DNA from: Novakomyces olei
Lineage: Eukaryota > Ascomycota > Novakomycetes > Novakomycetales > Novakomycetaceae
Reading direction: 5' to 3'
Assembly (NCBI GenBank): GCA_016906335.1
Contig: JADEYG010000007.1
Coordinates: 434,001 to 498,000 of the forward strand
DNA length: 64,000 nt
The translations under genes were made by a program, and so were the position numbers. Below are positions 12,840 through 22,453 of the stretch, piece by piece. Within the stretch, counting starts at the first letter, position 1, and the number at the start of each line of letters is the position of its first letter. Below the pieces are notes generated by a model. The model did not search any database. It was not told where the DNA came from and saw nothing but the letters and a program-made list of their open reading frames with translations.

Positions 12840-13732
12840 TTTTTTTGTTTACTTTTTACTTTTGTTTGCCCAATGCTAACGTGTAGAGCGTCGTGCGCCG
12901 GCTCGGGCCCGAGTCGGTGGCAACTTCGGATAGAACTATGGGCGTATTGGCTCATTTGATCAAATCCGCGCCTCAGCAGTCGACGGTCCAAGAAGATGCG
13001 CTGATGGCAGTTGGCGCTGTTATCAGTGCTATTGATCATGACTTTGCAAAATACATGCAGCCTTTCCTGCCCTATGTGCAAGATGCTATCGGCAAACACG
13101 AAGAGTACCAAATTTGCTCTATCGCGGTCGGGCTGATTGGCGATATAGCGGGTGCTCTTGGTGCCGATGTTCTTCCCTATTGCGATACATTTATGACGGA
13201 CTTGTTAAAGGCTCTACAGAGTCCTGTGGTGAACAGGAATATAAAACCAAGCATATTAATCTGTATTGGTGACATTGCGCTCGCTATCGGACCAAACTTT
13301 GAAAAGTATCTGGTCGTAGTTATGGATATTCTAAAGCAGGCAGCCAATTTACCCCTTTCTGCGGACATCGGCTTTGACGTTTTGGACTATTTTGTCCAGC
13401 TACGTGAGGGTATTGCGGATGCGTATACCGGCATTGTACAGGCGTTCAAGGACACACGCCCCGATGCTTTACTGCCGTTTATTGGAAATATTTTCGTCTT
13501 TCTACAGAGCATTCAAACCGATGTGGGACGGAGCGAGGCTCTTACACGGTCGGCTATCGGTGTCCTCGGCGATCTTTCTTCCGCTTTCACTAATGGTCAA
13601 CTAAAAGCAGCTCTGCAGAATTCGTGGATAGATGCACTGCTGCGGGATGGCCGTACGAAGCCGGGGTACAGTGCTTCTACAAAGGAAACAGCACGCTGGG
13701 CCACGGAGCAGGTGCGGCGGGCAAGCCAATAA
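10893..13732 (+). CDS. KAP95: Importin subunit beta-1 (karyopherin Kap95)
   Basis: Nuclear import receptor that carries importin-alpha/NLS cargo through the pore and releases it on binding Ran-GTP. Exons 10893-10991, 11039-11143, 11195-11272, 11319-12785 and 12887-13732 give 864 aa, the normal length. HEAT repeats run throughout. Recognisable blocks are VRTASGLALKNALTAR, WPELM, LVQQALPVLIGMMSDPVVQVRDTVAWTLGR, NPRVVANCCWAIMNLA and the acidic loop NQDEDADEDDWNVAMAA. The first three introns sit within the first 430 nt. The last intron (12786-12886) contains a (TA)n run at about 12803-12836. Start ATG follows a normal 5' region. It is convergent with the UBX gene across a satellite. Confidence 0.95.
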
Positions 13733-14230
13733 ATGAAACAACAATAAAAGGCCGTTTGCATTTAGTTTTAGTAGCAGATATTTAGTAATCGGGACAGATT
13801 GCGAAGTAGACTGGGTATATAGAATCGTACATGTCTATCGCATAAAGCAGAAACTTTACAACTCTTTGAAATTGAAGCAGTATATATTGATGATAAACCA
13901 TAAAACTTGAATAATTTTGAACGGACGAACGAATCAATGAATGAATGGATGAATGAGTCAATGAGTCAATGAGTCAATGAGTCAATGAGTCAATGAGTCA
14001 ATGAGTCAATGAGTCAATGAGTCAATGAGTCAATGAGTCAATGAGTCAATGAATGAATGGATGAATCAATGAATGGATGAATGAATCAATGAATCAATGA
14101 ACCAATGAATGGATGAATCAATCAATGAATCAATGAATCAATGAATCAATCAATCAATCAATAAAACTATTTACTGATTGATGAAAGCTATTCAGTCTCT
14201 TGATAAATAAATCAATTCAAACTGTGTGCG
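13733..14230. other. Convergent 3' spacer KAP95/UBX gene
   Basis: Apart from the satellite there are AATAAA-type signals on the plus strand near 13742 and AT-rich sequence. No gene was seen. Confidence 0.6.
13929..14165. repeat. Octamer satellite (AATGAGTC)n and AATGAATC/GGATGAATC derivatives
   Basis: A pure AATGAGTC array of about 12.5 copies spans 13952-14051. It is flanked on both sides by related 4-8 bp units (AATGAATC, AATGGATG). It occupies the shared 3' region of KAP95 (ends 13732) and the UBX gene (ends 14231). Confidence 0.95.
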
Positions 14231-15361
14231 CTACGGTTCGTCTACATACTCAACGATAACTGTGCCACTTGGGTATATAGATGACACGTCGTGTATACGT
14301 GTACTTGCATTTGGTGCCAGTTTTTCCCGGGGCATTGTCGAGAATAGATCAAAATCAAACTCGTGCCTGTAGTCAGAGGGCACATCCGTTTCTCCCTCCG
14401 CCAGTCCATGAGTGGAAGCATCCGCTTCCTCGTTTAACGCGCAGTCCACCCAAGTATAAAGCTCATACAGGGAAGCGTCGCTGCAAAATTCGACTACACG
14501 TCGCACGTGACCGCCCGGAGCTCGAACGCTTAAGCGTGCGGGCCGATCGGAGCCGGTGCGATTAGGTGCCTGTAGTGTGCGCTGCTTATTCCTCCAAGCA
14601 ACCTTGTGTGCAGCCAAGCGTTCTTTCTCACGCTGCCGCTCTTGCTCTGCTAATCGCTCCCTTTCAGCCGCGTCCCGACGCTCACGGTCGCGCTGCAATG
14701 ACGCGTTGTACGCGCGATCCTGTTCTACGCGTAATTGCCGAGCAGCGTCGCGTTCGCGTACAGTGTTGCGTTGCCGTAGCAACACACGTTCCCACCGTTG
14801 GGTTACTTGTAACAGAGCGCGTAGAACAGTGGCCACTGACGTGGCACTCGTGCCCTGTAACCGAAGAACTAGACTCAGCGAAGAAGTGGCCGTTACTTTA
14901 ACAGGCGCCAAGACGGCCACGCACGGCAGTCTTGAGCAGTTTATTTGCTGAGCCGCCGCAAAGGCATCGCTCATGCTCGTGTCGCCGGCCCATACAATAA
15001 AGTGGTCAGCGGATAAGAGTCGGGTCGCGTCTCCATCACACATTGTACTATCAAACTCGGCACCCGCGTCGTGCTCGTCGTTGGATAAAAACACAACTAG
15101 ATATTTGCTCTCATGACGAGCACGCTGCGATACTTGTGCAAATGGCGCAGCCGTAAAGGGCACGTGCTCCGTGCCGTGGAGGCTTTCGTATCTGTCAATC
15201 AGCAACCGCGCTTGTTCCGCCGGCGGCGATTGGCTTCGACGTTGTAATTTACTGTAACCTGATCCTGACTGTAACAGGGTTCGCGGTAACAGCACCGCCG
15301 CTGCCAGCAGTTTCGCTATTATACGCCAGAGAACGACCGCCAGCGATCGCAAGCCAGACAT
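14231..15361 (-). CDS. UAS/UBX-domain protein, FAF2/UBXD8-like p97 (Cdc48) adaptor
   Basis: Intronless, 376 aa. Residues about 5-28 form a hydrophobic hairpin-like segment (LAVVLWRIIAKLLAAAVLLP), as in ER/lipid-droplet-anchored FAF2 proteins. A thioredoxin-like UAS region follows (YLVVFLSNDEHD, SADHFIVWAGD, RLPCVAVLAP), then a long Arg/Glu-rich coiled coil (about 205-260) and a C-terminal UBX domain (RLSVRAPGGHVRRVVEF to STMPREKL, IYPSGTVIVEYVDEP). Known family role: brings Cdc48/p97 to ERAD substrates or lipid droplets. The UBX domain carries MPRE where the family turn is usually FPR, so Cdc48 contact may differ. The gene is GC-rich compared with its neighbours. Start ATG is the first in frame. 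Confidence 0.86.
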   Translation of the reverse strand: MSGLRSLAVVLWRIIAKLLAAAVLLPRTLLQSGSGYSKLQRRSQSPPAEQARLLIDRYESLHGTEHVPFTAAPFAQVSQRARHESKYLVVFLSNDEHDAGAEFDSTMCDGDATRLLSADHFIVWAGDTSMSDAFAAAQQINCSRLPCVAVLAPVKVTATSSLSLVLRLQGTSATSVATVLRALLQVTQRWERVLLRQRNTVRERDAARQLRVEQDRAYNASLQRDRERRDAAERERLAEQERQREKERLAAHKVAWRNKQRTLQAPNRTGSDRPARLSVRAPGGHVRRVVEFCSDASLYELYTWVDCALNEEADASTHGLAEGETDVPSDYRHEFDFDLFSTMPREKLAPNASTRIHDVSSIYPSGTVIVEYVDEP

Positions 15362-15625
15362 GATGTGGATTTGCGTGCGTTTGTGCCACGAATCATACTA
15401 TAGCTCGCGTGCTGCGTATACGAAACCCATATGACAGACAGATATGAATTGCTTTGTTAGGGTTTATTAGGGTTAGGGTTAGTCAGGGTTAATAAACCAA
15501 TTAGAATTCTACTTCACTTTATGGCTTCGTATTATCGTATCAGTCATTCATCAGCGACTTGGATAATCTGACTCGGCTGCACCTTTTCGAATATACTGGA
15601 TTGAAAGACAATCAATCGTCTCTTG
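15362..15625. other. Divergent promoter UBX gene/CMC2 with telomere-like core
   Basis: A 264-nt bidirectional spacer. It carries TTAGGGTTAGGGTTAGTCAGGG at 15467-15488, enclosed by the inverted repeat GGTTTATTA (15461-15469) and TAATAAACC (15490-15498). This is a likely binding site for a TTAGGG-recognising factor (inference). Confidence 0.6.
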
Positions 15626-15918
15626 ATGCATCCGCATTTGGAGCATTTTCGGCATCCTTCATGTGTCGAGTTAATACAAGCGTTTGAAGAGTGCCAGAGC
15701 AGCACGGCACGCCGTTGGCTTTCGCAATGTGACAGTATAAGGATTGCAATGACAAAATGTCTCGAACAAGAGGTTTGGCTTTTATGCTAAGATGGAGATA
15801 TTGACTCTTTATTTAGCGCAAGGATCGACGAAAAGTGAACCAAGAAAAGGCAAAATTACGGCAGGAAAAAATCAGGCGTGGTTGGGAAGAGCTTGAAAAT
15901 GATAAAGCTTCAAATTGA
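15626..15918 (+). CDS. CMC2: COX assembly mitochondrial protein 2 (twin CX9C)
   Basis: Small intermembrane-space protein needed for cytochrome c oxidase assembly. Exons 15626-15772 and 15817-15918 give 82 aa. It starts MHPHLEHFRHPSC like the family. C13/C23 and C35/C45 form two exact CX9C motifs, oxidised by the Mia40 pathway in known members. The tail is charged and helical (KLRQEKIRRGWEELE). The donor (GTTTGG) is weak, but both exons match the family and the join keeps frame. The last codons and the stop lie in a 16-bp tandem repeat that continues downstream, so the C-terminal end has been reshaped by the repeat. Too short to be obvious as one open frame because of the intron. Confidence 0.88.
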
Positions 15919-15945
15919 CAAAGCTTGAAATTGACAAAGCTTGAC
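15889..15945. repeat. 16-bp tandem repeat spanning the CMC2 stop codon
   Basis: Units AAAGCTTCAAATTGAC (15904-15919), AAAGCTTGAAATTGAC (15920-15935) and a partial AAAGCTTGAC (15936-15945). A degenerate unit, GAGCTTGAAAATGAT, sits just upstream inside the coding sequence. Confidence 0.9.
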
Positions 15946-16648
15946 GTATTCCCGGTACTTGACGCTCTGCCTGACTTATTGTGTATTATATATCTGTACA
16001 TTTCGCAGACAATCCATTTTTCTTCAGCGTTATATCCCGTGAAGAGAGGATAAGCTATGCGTCTGCTATTTGCCGGATACAACCGGCGTGCATCTATCTG
16101 CTCTCAATATTCGCTGATCGTGACATTTAGGGCATGTATTATTACAAAATTTTTTGAAAATTCAGCACGTCAATCACGGCGGGCACTCTCATAAATACTG
16201 AGTCAAGGAATATTTTAAAAAAGTTTAAATTGAATATTCAGCTCTTGTAATCTCCCGAGCGTCAGACTAGAGATTGTAAAATTTAGTTGCATTAATCACT
16301 GCTATTTAATTATTGCATGGCATAAAGTGCCATTATTTTACTTTATTTTACAACACGAGAATATCACAGCATGCTTGAGCTTATCGTAAATGTATTAGGC
16401 ATGAATAAATTAAGCACTGACTCAAAAAGTCCATGAGCCCACATTGTAAACAGCCTTTAGCTCAGGCCTCGTGGAAAATTCATAGCGATCAATGCTTTAT
16501 TTTCGTCTAGTCTAGCAATTGCCAGTGTATAGTTAATGCTTGTCGTGAAACAATGTTTTCGGGCTTGGTCTTTTATTCTGATTGCATCATTTAGTCTTTT
16601 TGCAAATAATAAAATTTATAGCAAAAAAGCACAACGCCGCCAGCAAGC
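15946..16648. other. Spacer CMC2/RPC37
   Basis: About 700 nt of AT-rich sequence. I see no conserved frame, RNA gene or repeat beyond short A/T runs. Confidence 0.5.
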
Positions 16649-17794
16649 ATGTCGATGCCGCATGATACAGAAATGCAGGCGCCACGACGTGGACTACGAA
16701 GCACTAAAATGGGTCACGGTCAGTTGGATAGTCCAAAAGAGTCAGGTGATCCAAACCTTGGAGGAAGTACAGAAGCTCACGAAAACGCGCAGGCGACAGA
16801 GGCGAAAGATAGATCAGAGCTAGAAGACTCAGCAGAAATGACGATAAAGAGCGAAGACGAAAATGATGTTGACAAGGATATGGATAAAAGTCAGGTAGAA
16901 ATGGCTGAAGACAATAAGCAGGACGATAGTATGAATGAGGACGATGATGATGACGACGCTGAAGCTGAATCTGAAGACGAAGACGAAGACGAAGAAGGAG
17001 ACCCGATATTACATAAAATACCTGTCTATTCAACAGGAAACGATCATAATTTTTTTCTAGTTCAATATCCATTACGGCCTGCAGACCATCCTTATTCTTC
17101 AGCAACGGGAGAGGCACCTACCGCTGTACGATTAAAGCCAGAGACCGGCTGGCTCGAAATGGATGTTCCGCTAAACAATGACCCCCAATTCTATGATGAA
17201 GAGCGGGCACGCGAATTAGGAGAGCAGGCGGCCCTGTTTAATCATACTTTAGCAGGCAAGGTAAATGAATGTGCTTCCAATTATATGGTTGGAGTGTTTA
17301 AAAACGGTGCTATATACCTTACTGCTCTGCGCAAGACGACTCAATTGCGTCCATCGCTGAAGCATTTTGATATGGAACAGTACCGTCAGCGACAACAGCG
17401 GCAGGAGGACGAGACGCAACGTGTTCCGGAGGCAAAAGCTGTCTCGGTCTCTGCTATGAGGCAACAGGACAATCAGAGCATTCCACAACTATCTACAACT
17501 GCGAGCTTACGTAAAAGGCACGAGGAGCCCTGGATAGATTTGCACGCAACGGCTTCCACCCAAACCTATTTGGCAGATACACAAGTGGAATCTAAAAACA
17601 TTGGCAGGGCAACGTGTACAATGGCAGAATATTTAGGCCAGCTTGTTCATGACATAGGACCAAAGGCAGAAGTTGTACCCGATCGGACACCAGTGTCTCC
17701 TGTGAGAAATAGACCGGCATTAAGTCAAGCTGCTGCGAGCGGCAGTAATGCCTCCTCACGGGGGGGTCGAGGCAGGGGTCGCGGGCGGCGATAG
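16649..17794 (+). CDS. RPC37: RNA polymerase III subunit Rpc37/RPC5 (POLR3E)
   Basis: Pol III subunit that pairs with Rpc53 in a TFIIF-like heterodimer acting in initiation, termination and reinitiation. Intronless, 381 aa. It has a long acidic N-terminus with a near-continuous Asp/Glu tract at about residues 97-119. The Rpc37 core follows (HKIPVYSTGNDHNFFLVQYPLRPADHPY, RLKPETGWLEMDVPL, YMVGVFKNGAIYLTAL, IQLRP-like TQLRPSLKHFD, EPWIDLHATAS), then an Arg/Gly-rich end (RGGRGRGRGRR). The Arg/Gly tail is unusual for this subunit and could bind RNA (inference). The start codon is the first of two close ATGs (16649 and 16655). Confidence 0.85.
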   Translation: MSMPHDTEMQAPRRGLRSTKMGHGQLDSPKESGDPNLGGSTEAHENAQATEAKDRSELEDSAEMTIKSEDENDVDKDMDKSQVEMAEDNKQDDSMNEDDDDDDAEAESEDEDEDEEGDPILHKIPVYSTGNDHNFFLVQYPLRPADHPYSSATGEAPTAVRLKPETGWLEMDVPLNNDPQFYDEERARELGEQAALFNHTLAGKVNECASNYMVGVFKNGAIYLTALRKTTQLRPSLKHFDMEQYRQRQQRQEDETQRVPEAKAVSVSAMRQQDNQSIPQLSTTASLRKRHEEPWIDLHATASTQTYLADTQVESKNIGRATCTMAEYLGQLVHDIGPKAEVVPDRTPVSPVRNRPALSQAAASGSNASSRGGRGRGRGRR

Positions 17795-18583
17795 ATATAG
17801 ATATCCCATACTTTATTGGTGAATTAGCTTTACAATTTTTATACTAATTTATGCTTTGCATCTTTACCTTTTTTCATTATTGTCGTTTATAGAATCATAA
17901 AAATATCATATATTTGATAATTCATAATTTTGGCATTTAAACTTAATTGCCGCTTTGCTGGAAAAATGACAAGTTTAAAATGTACATGTTTTGGCAGCCA
18001 GAATCTTGCTCTAAAAATTATCATAATGATTGTTATTAAGCAAGACTCTGCGATCGATGTATAAGCGAATAAAATTAAAAACGATAATAGAGTACAAAAA
18101 CAAGAAGTCGAAGCACTCAACGAAACAAACAAATTCTGAAAATTTAGTGTATCTAGTGCATTGTTTTCTGTATTGTGTTATTTTAGCCGACTTCGTTTCC
18201 GCAGGACTGGTTATCGGTTTTAGTATACGAGTATCTGGGAAGCTCTAGTGCTCTAGTGTCCAGCAAATAAAATTTACTGTATTCACTATAATGCTATTGG
18301 CTGGATAAGCTTTATCGCCATGTATGAAATCTCATCTAATCTTATCAGATTGCCGACAAGGGCGGTAAATGATGCCGCCTTTAGGAGGCGCAAAAGTATA
18401 AAAGCGGCAGCTCCGCGTCGTACCCCCAATTCATGATTGGCGCAGGTTCTTACCTTTAGGCGACAAGACTTGGCACGCCAGTAAATCTATCTGCTATTTA
18501 AATCTTTGGTATTGTACACATTCGCAACCTGAATAACTTGCCCCACAATACTAATTACAATTTAAGAGACAATTAAAAGGGCA
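17795..18583. other. Spacer RPC37/UGA1
   Basis: About 790 nt. The first 450 nt are AT-rich 3' sequence without a gene. The last 290 nt are the UGA1 promoter, described separately. Confidence 0.6.
18304..18404 (+). promoter_or_regulatory. UGA1 promoter: GATA motifs, CGG-N9-CCG palindrome, TATA box
   Basis: GATAAG at 18304, TTATC at 18312 and CTTATC at 18341 are GATA-factor core sites. GGCGG at 18361-18365 and CCGCC at 18375-18379 form an inverted CGG-N9-CCG of the type bound by Zn2Cys6 factors. TATAAAAG is at 18397-18404, 180 nt before the ATG. GABA transaminase genes are known targets of nitrogen GATA factors and the Zn2Cys6 factor Uga3; occupancy here is inference. Confidence 0.6.
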
Positions 18584-20109
18584 ATGCTCTCGAAAATCGC
18601 TAAACGAGTCGCGCTACAAACAGCTTGCCGACAGGCATTTCGGCGCTACGCAACAGCAGCCTATTTTCCACGTGAGGCGCAGTCGCCTGCTGTCACAGAA
18701 TGGCCAGGTCCAAAGACTCGCGCGGCTCGTAGCGATTTGGACTCGGTGCAGGATACGGGGTATGACCATGTATACATTCAAACAAAATGATCAAAGCTTA
18801 TACAAGTGCGGTCGTAATGATGGCAGACTACGCTAAATCTTACGGAAATTATTTGGTAGACGCCGATGGAAACGTATTGCTGGATATGTTTGCTCAAATT
18901 GCCTCCATCCCTGTCGGATACAATAACGACGAGCTGATCCGGGCAGCACAGACGCCAGAATTTGCTACAGCTTTAATGAATCGGCCAGCACTCGGTAATT
19001 TCCCGCCGGAAAATTGGAGCGAACTGCTTCGTGAAAGCATTTTGGCTGTAGCTCCAGCAGGTCTAGATCAGGTTCAGTTACAAATGTGTGGCAGCTGTGC
19101 TAATGAGGCTGCTTACAAGGCTGCTTTTATGTACTATCAACAAATCCGTCGAGGTAGTCGTACTGCTCCTTTCACGGAAGAGGAACTCTCTTCCTGCATG
19201 AAAAACTCTGCTCCAGGGTCACCGGATTTGAGCATTCTTTCCTTTAAACATGGATTTCATGGACGGCTCTTTGGATCACTCTCAACAACAAGGTCGAAAC
19301 CTATTCATAAGCTTGACATCCCAGCATTTCATTGGCCGGCCGCGGAGTTTCCAAAGCTAAAGTACCCTCTTGAAGATAATATAGAGGCCAATCGTGCGGA
19401 AGAGGCCCGTTGCCTGGTTGATGTGCAGGAGAAAATTACACAATGGCCGTCGCCAGTGGCTGCCGTTATTGTGGAGCCAATTCAGTCGGAGGGCGGCGAT
19501 AATCATGCCTCAGGAGATTTCTTCCGGAAGCTTCAACAGATTTGTAAAGACAATGGTGTCTGTTTCATAGTAGACGAGGTGCAAACTGGTGTCGGTGCAA
19601 CTGGCAAGTTTTGGGCTCATCAGCACTGGAACCTGCCGACCCCACCAGACATGATGACGTTTAGTAAAAAGTTCCAAGTTGCTGGCTATTATTATGGCAA
19701 CCGTGATCTACGACCAAACTTGCCCTATCGTCAGTTTAATACATGGCAGGGTGATCCAGTGCGTGTGCTACAGGCCAAGCATATAATCAACGAGATTCGA
19801 TCCAAAGATTTGTTGACGAATACACGTGAGACTGGTGCTTATTTATGGGGCAAACTTGAAGGATTAAAGCAATCTTTTCCCGATTCGATGCAAAACTTGC
19901 GTGGCAAAGATAGAGGAACTTTTATTGCCTGGGATTCAGCCAATGAGGCGGCGCGAAATGCCACAGTTCTGGGCCTCCGTCAAAGAGGGGTAAATGTCGG
20001 TGGCTCTGGAGAGCGTGCTATTCGCTTGAGACCCATGTTGACTCTGCAAAGGCACCACGTCGATATTTTTATCAGCAAACTATCAGAGTATCTAGCTAGT
20101 ACAAAATAA
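18584..20109 (+). CDS. UGA1: 4-aminobutyrate aminotransferase (GABA transaminase)
   Basis: PLP enzyme converting GABA and 2-oxoglutarate to succinate semialdehyde and glutamate. Exons 18584-18759 and 18807-20109 give 492 aa. The first about 25 residues are basic and Ala/Arg-rich and may be a mitochondrial presequence. Class III aminotransferase blocks are GNYLVDADGNVLLDMFAQIASIP, GSCANEAAYKAAF, HGFHGRLFGSLSTTRSKPIHK, VEPIQSEGGDNHAS and CFIVDEVQTGVGATGKFW. The PLP lysine is in MMTFSKKFQVAGYYY. The intron (18760-18806, acceptor CAAG) restores QDTGAVVMMADYAKSYGNY. It has an inducible-looking promoter and converges with the macrodomain gene. Confidence 0.95.
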
Positions 20110-20273
20110 AAAATTTGGATCGATATGCACATAAGAGCATTGGTGGTATACAGTCTGGATAGATGTGAAATCACTGACGAATAACCATTGGCAAAAAACA
20201 ATTGTGAGACATGATTGATAGAATGATTAAACTGCCGACTAGCTCATCTCTTTTTCGCTAGCTTATCTTTTTT

Positions 20274-20873
20274 TCACTGGCTCATCTTTTTCTCGAGTAC
20301 ACGTTCATACAGCTGTGCATCGTCTGATGAAAATGCACAAAATACTACTCTTATCGGGCTATTACCCGCCTTTAGCCAGTCGAGGACGGTTGTAGTGGCC
20401 ACGTCTGCCGCATCTGCCTTGGGATAGCCATAGACACCGGTACTTACGCCGGGAAAAGCGATTGAAGTGCAACCATTTTTCTGTGCTACATCCAAAGAGT
20501 TTCGGTAGCAGTCCGTCAACAGCCGTTCGCTCTGCTCAGCGTTCCCGTACACTGGGCCAACTGTATGGATCACGTGTTTAGCAGGCAGTTTATAGCCGCC
20601 CGTAATCTTTGCTTCGCCTGTTTTGGCACCGTTGAGAGTGCGGCACTCTTGTACCAGCTGTGGACCAGCCGCCCTGTGTATTGCTCCATCAACGCCGCCA
20701 CCACCAAGTAGCGATGTGTTTGCCGCGTTTACTATAGCGTCGACCTGTAGCTTTGTAATGTCACCTCGCCAGACATAGATCTGGTCTTTGAACTTTGAGG
20801 CAGGTGACGATAACTGCACGTGGCGAGCGGAAAGAATACTGCCAATACTCGAAAGGTCGGATAGTTTGACCAT
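20274..20873 (-). CDS. MacroD-type macrodomain protein (ADP-ribosyl hydrolase/deacylase family)
   Basis: Intronless, 199 aa. The macrodomain shows the ADP-ribose binding blocks VWRGDITKLQVDAIVNAANTSLLGGGGVDGAIHRAAG and AFPGVSTGVYGYP with HVIHTVGPVY between them, the MacroD1/D2/YmdB pattern. Known members remove mono-ADP-ribose from acidic residues and hydrolyse O-acetyl-ADP-ribose. The catalytic Asp equivalent in GGGVDGAIH is present, so it should be active (inference). The N-terminal 30 residues resemble the MacroD helical cap. No targeting signal is obvious. Start is the first ATG. Confidence 0.9.
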   Translation of the reverse strand: MVKLSDLSSIGSILSARHVQLSSPASKFKDQIYVWRGDITKLQVDAIVNAANTSLLGGGGVDGAIHRAAGPQLVQECRTLNGAKTGEAKITGGYKLPAKHVIHTVGPVYGNAEQSERLLTDCYRNSLDVAQKNGCTSIAFPGVSTGVYGYPKADAADVATTTVLDWLKAGNSPIRVVFCAFSSDDAQLYERVLEKKMSQ

Positions 20874-21396
20874 AGTGGCAGTCGATTCGCTATCCTTTAT
20901 CGCAAGTGCCTTTTTGTGGAGAAATACTACTCTGTCTGCTTATAATAACCTATTATCGAGTATAGAGCAAAGGAATAATGACGTATATGTTAGAGCACAA
21001 AGCGCCGACCAGGTTGTGCGTAAAGTTGCTGCCGTAACTCAAGATTTCCATGATAAACGCTTCATAGACAGTATGGCAGGCCAAATGTGACTTTTAGCTT
21101 TTAAACAAGTTTTGTAGGCACCTTACTTTTGCAGATAGATATCCGCCTAAAGTTATTGCTCTCAACGTTTGATTCGAAACCATAAATGTTATAAATTGGT
21201 TCTTATCTAGACAAACTTCACGTTATTAGCCATAAAAATATGATTGTAAGTATGTGCTGATATTGAATTGGGCGTGCTACGTTATGGTGATAAAAATATT
21301 TTTGCTCTTGTACTTTAGATTCTAGGGTTAAGTGGGTCGACCGCGTGGACGAGTAATGTTTATTGATGCAAAAGAGTAAAACAGTATACTCGCGAC
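20874..21396. other. Spacer macrodomain gene/FAF1
   Basis: Bidirectional spacer of about 520 nt. A plus-strand frame is open from about 20881 to 21090 but has no ATG and no recognisable family. Otherwise AT-rich. Confidence 0.5.
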
Positions 21397-22186
21397 ATGG
21401 ACGATGTAGAGCGTCGACTTAGGGAGCATTTCGAGGCACAGTTTGGATCAGTACCGGATGATTTAATAACTTTGCCTTCTTCAAAATTGTCTGACACTGA
21501 AAAGGAGAAACAGGAAAGCGAGTCAGACGACTCAGTCCAGGAGGAATATGAAGAAGGAGAAAACGATGATCCTAAAGTCTTTAGCTTCACAGAGTCAAAA
21601 AATAATAGATTAAAAAGGGACAATTCACGACGCTATATGGTAAGCTATAGTACTGGACGAAACTAATTAAAAGATGTCAAAACTGCCAAGAGTCGGTGCG
21701 GCACCAGAAAGCGGGGAAAAGTTAAAAGCGCAATCGTCAAAATCAATTGAAGACGCACAAGACGACATGACTAACCTTAAAAATGACGTTGCTCTGCAGA
21801 GACTATTACGAGAATCGCATTTACTGGAAAGGCAGGACGAAGGTACAAAATCGACCGGCAAGAACATGCTAAAGGCAAACGAGCTGCACCTTCAAGCGTT
21901 AGGGGCAAAGAGGGAGCAAACGAAAATGCCCATGAACATGAGAAAAGGAATCAATGCTAAGCGGACATTACGTGATACCCGGGAGAAAACAGCAGCCAAG
22001 GAAGCCGGCATTGTATTAGCAAGAGAGAAGACTACAGGCAAAAAGGAGGCACGCGTTGATCGCGGTCTACAAGAAGTAACGATTGGAAAGTATCGTAAGG
22101 GTATGCTCAAATTGAGCAAGCGCGATATAGAGCGCGTGAACTCTGAGAATGAAAATGCAAAACACCGTAAAAGATTACGACGTTGA
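21397..22186 (+). CDS. FAF1: Ribosome biogenesis factor Faf1/C1orf131 family
   Basis: Nucleolar factor for 18S rRNA/40S assembly. Exons 21397-21639 and 21674-22186 give 251 aa. The intron is only 34 nt (donor GTAAGC, branch CTAAT, acceptor AAAAG). The N-terminus is acidic (SESDDSVQEEYEEGEND). The C-terminal two thirds carry the conserved block: NDVALQRLLRESHLL, KMPMNMRKGINAKR, and EVTIGKYRKGMLKLSKRDIERV, as in yeast Faf1. Very basic and highly charged, consistent with pre-ribosome binding. No enzyme domain is present. Identification rests on these three blocks. Confidence 0.84.
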
Positions 22187-22383
22187 AGAAATAGAATTAT
22201 TAAAGAATAAAACTAATTTGTGCACAGAAATTTGGATATCTGTGCATTTACTTTTGGCTCAAATACCATTGATCAACACTTTATCTAGCGACAAACTTGC
22301 CAATTCTAATAGCCGCATATCCCATGTCATTTTTTATTCCATGCCATGGCATATCTATCGCTCAGCCAGTTTATCTATGATGA

Positions 22384-22405
22384 TTAACCCTAAATAACCC
22401 TAAAA
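22384..22405. repeat. AACCCTAA telomere-like motif pair
   Basis: TTAACCCTAAATAACCCTAAAA in the 267-nt spacer between FAF1 and the orphan minus-strand frame. Two AACCCTAA units in the same orientation. Confidence 0.7.
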
Positions 22406-22453
22406 TCTTGATATTTGTCAAGATGAAGTAAAGCAAAGTGGGCAATGCCAGCT

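Noticed and set aside
15813-16082. 89-codon minus-strand frame near CMC2
   Set aside because: Antisense to exon 2 of CMC2, which has clear twin CX9C evidence.
20788-21090. Plus-strand open frame overlapping the macrodomain gene start
   Set aside because: No ATG in the frame, about a quarter of it antisense to the macrodomain gene. The downstream part (AYNNLLSSIEQRNND) is suggestive but unsupported.
21160-21190. GGTTTCGAATC-like tRNA B-box on the minus strand
   Set aside because: No matching A box or cloverleaf could be drawn around it.
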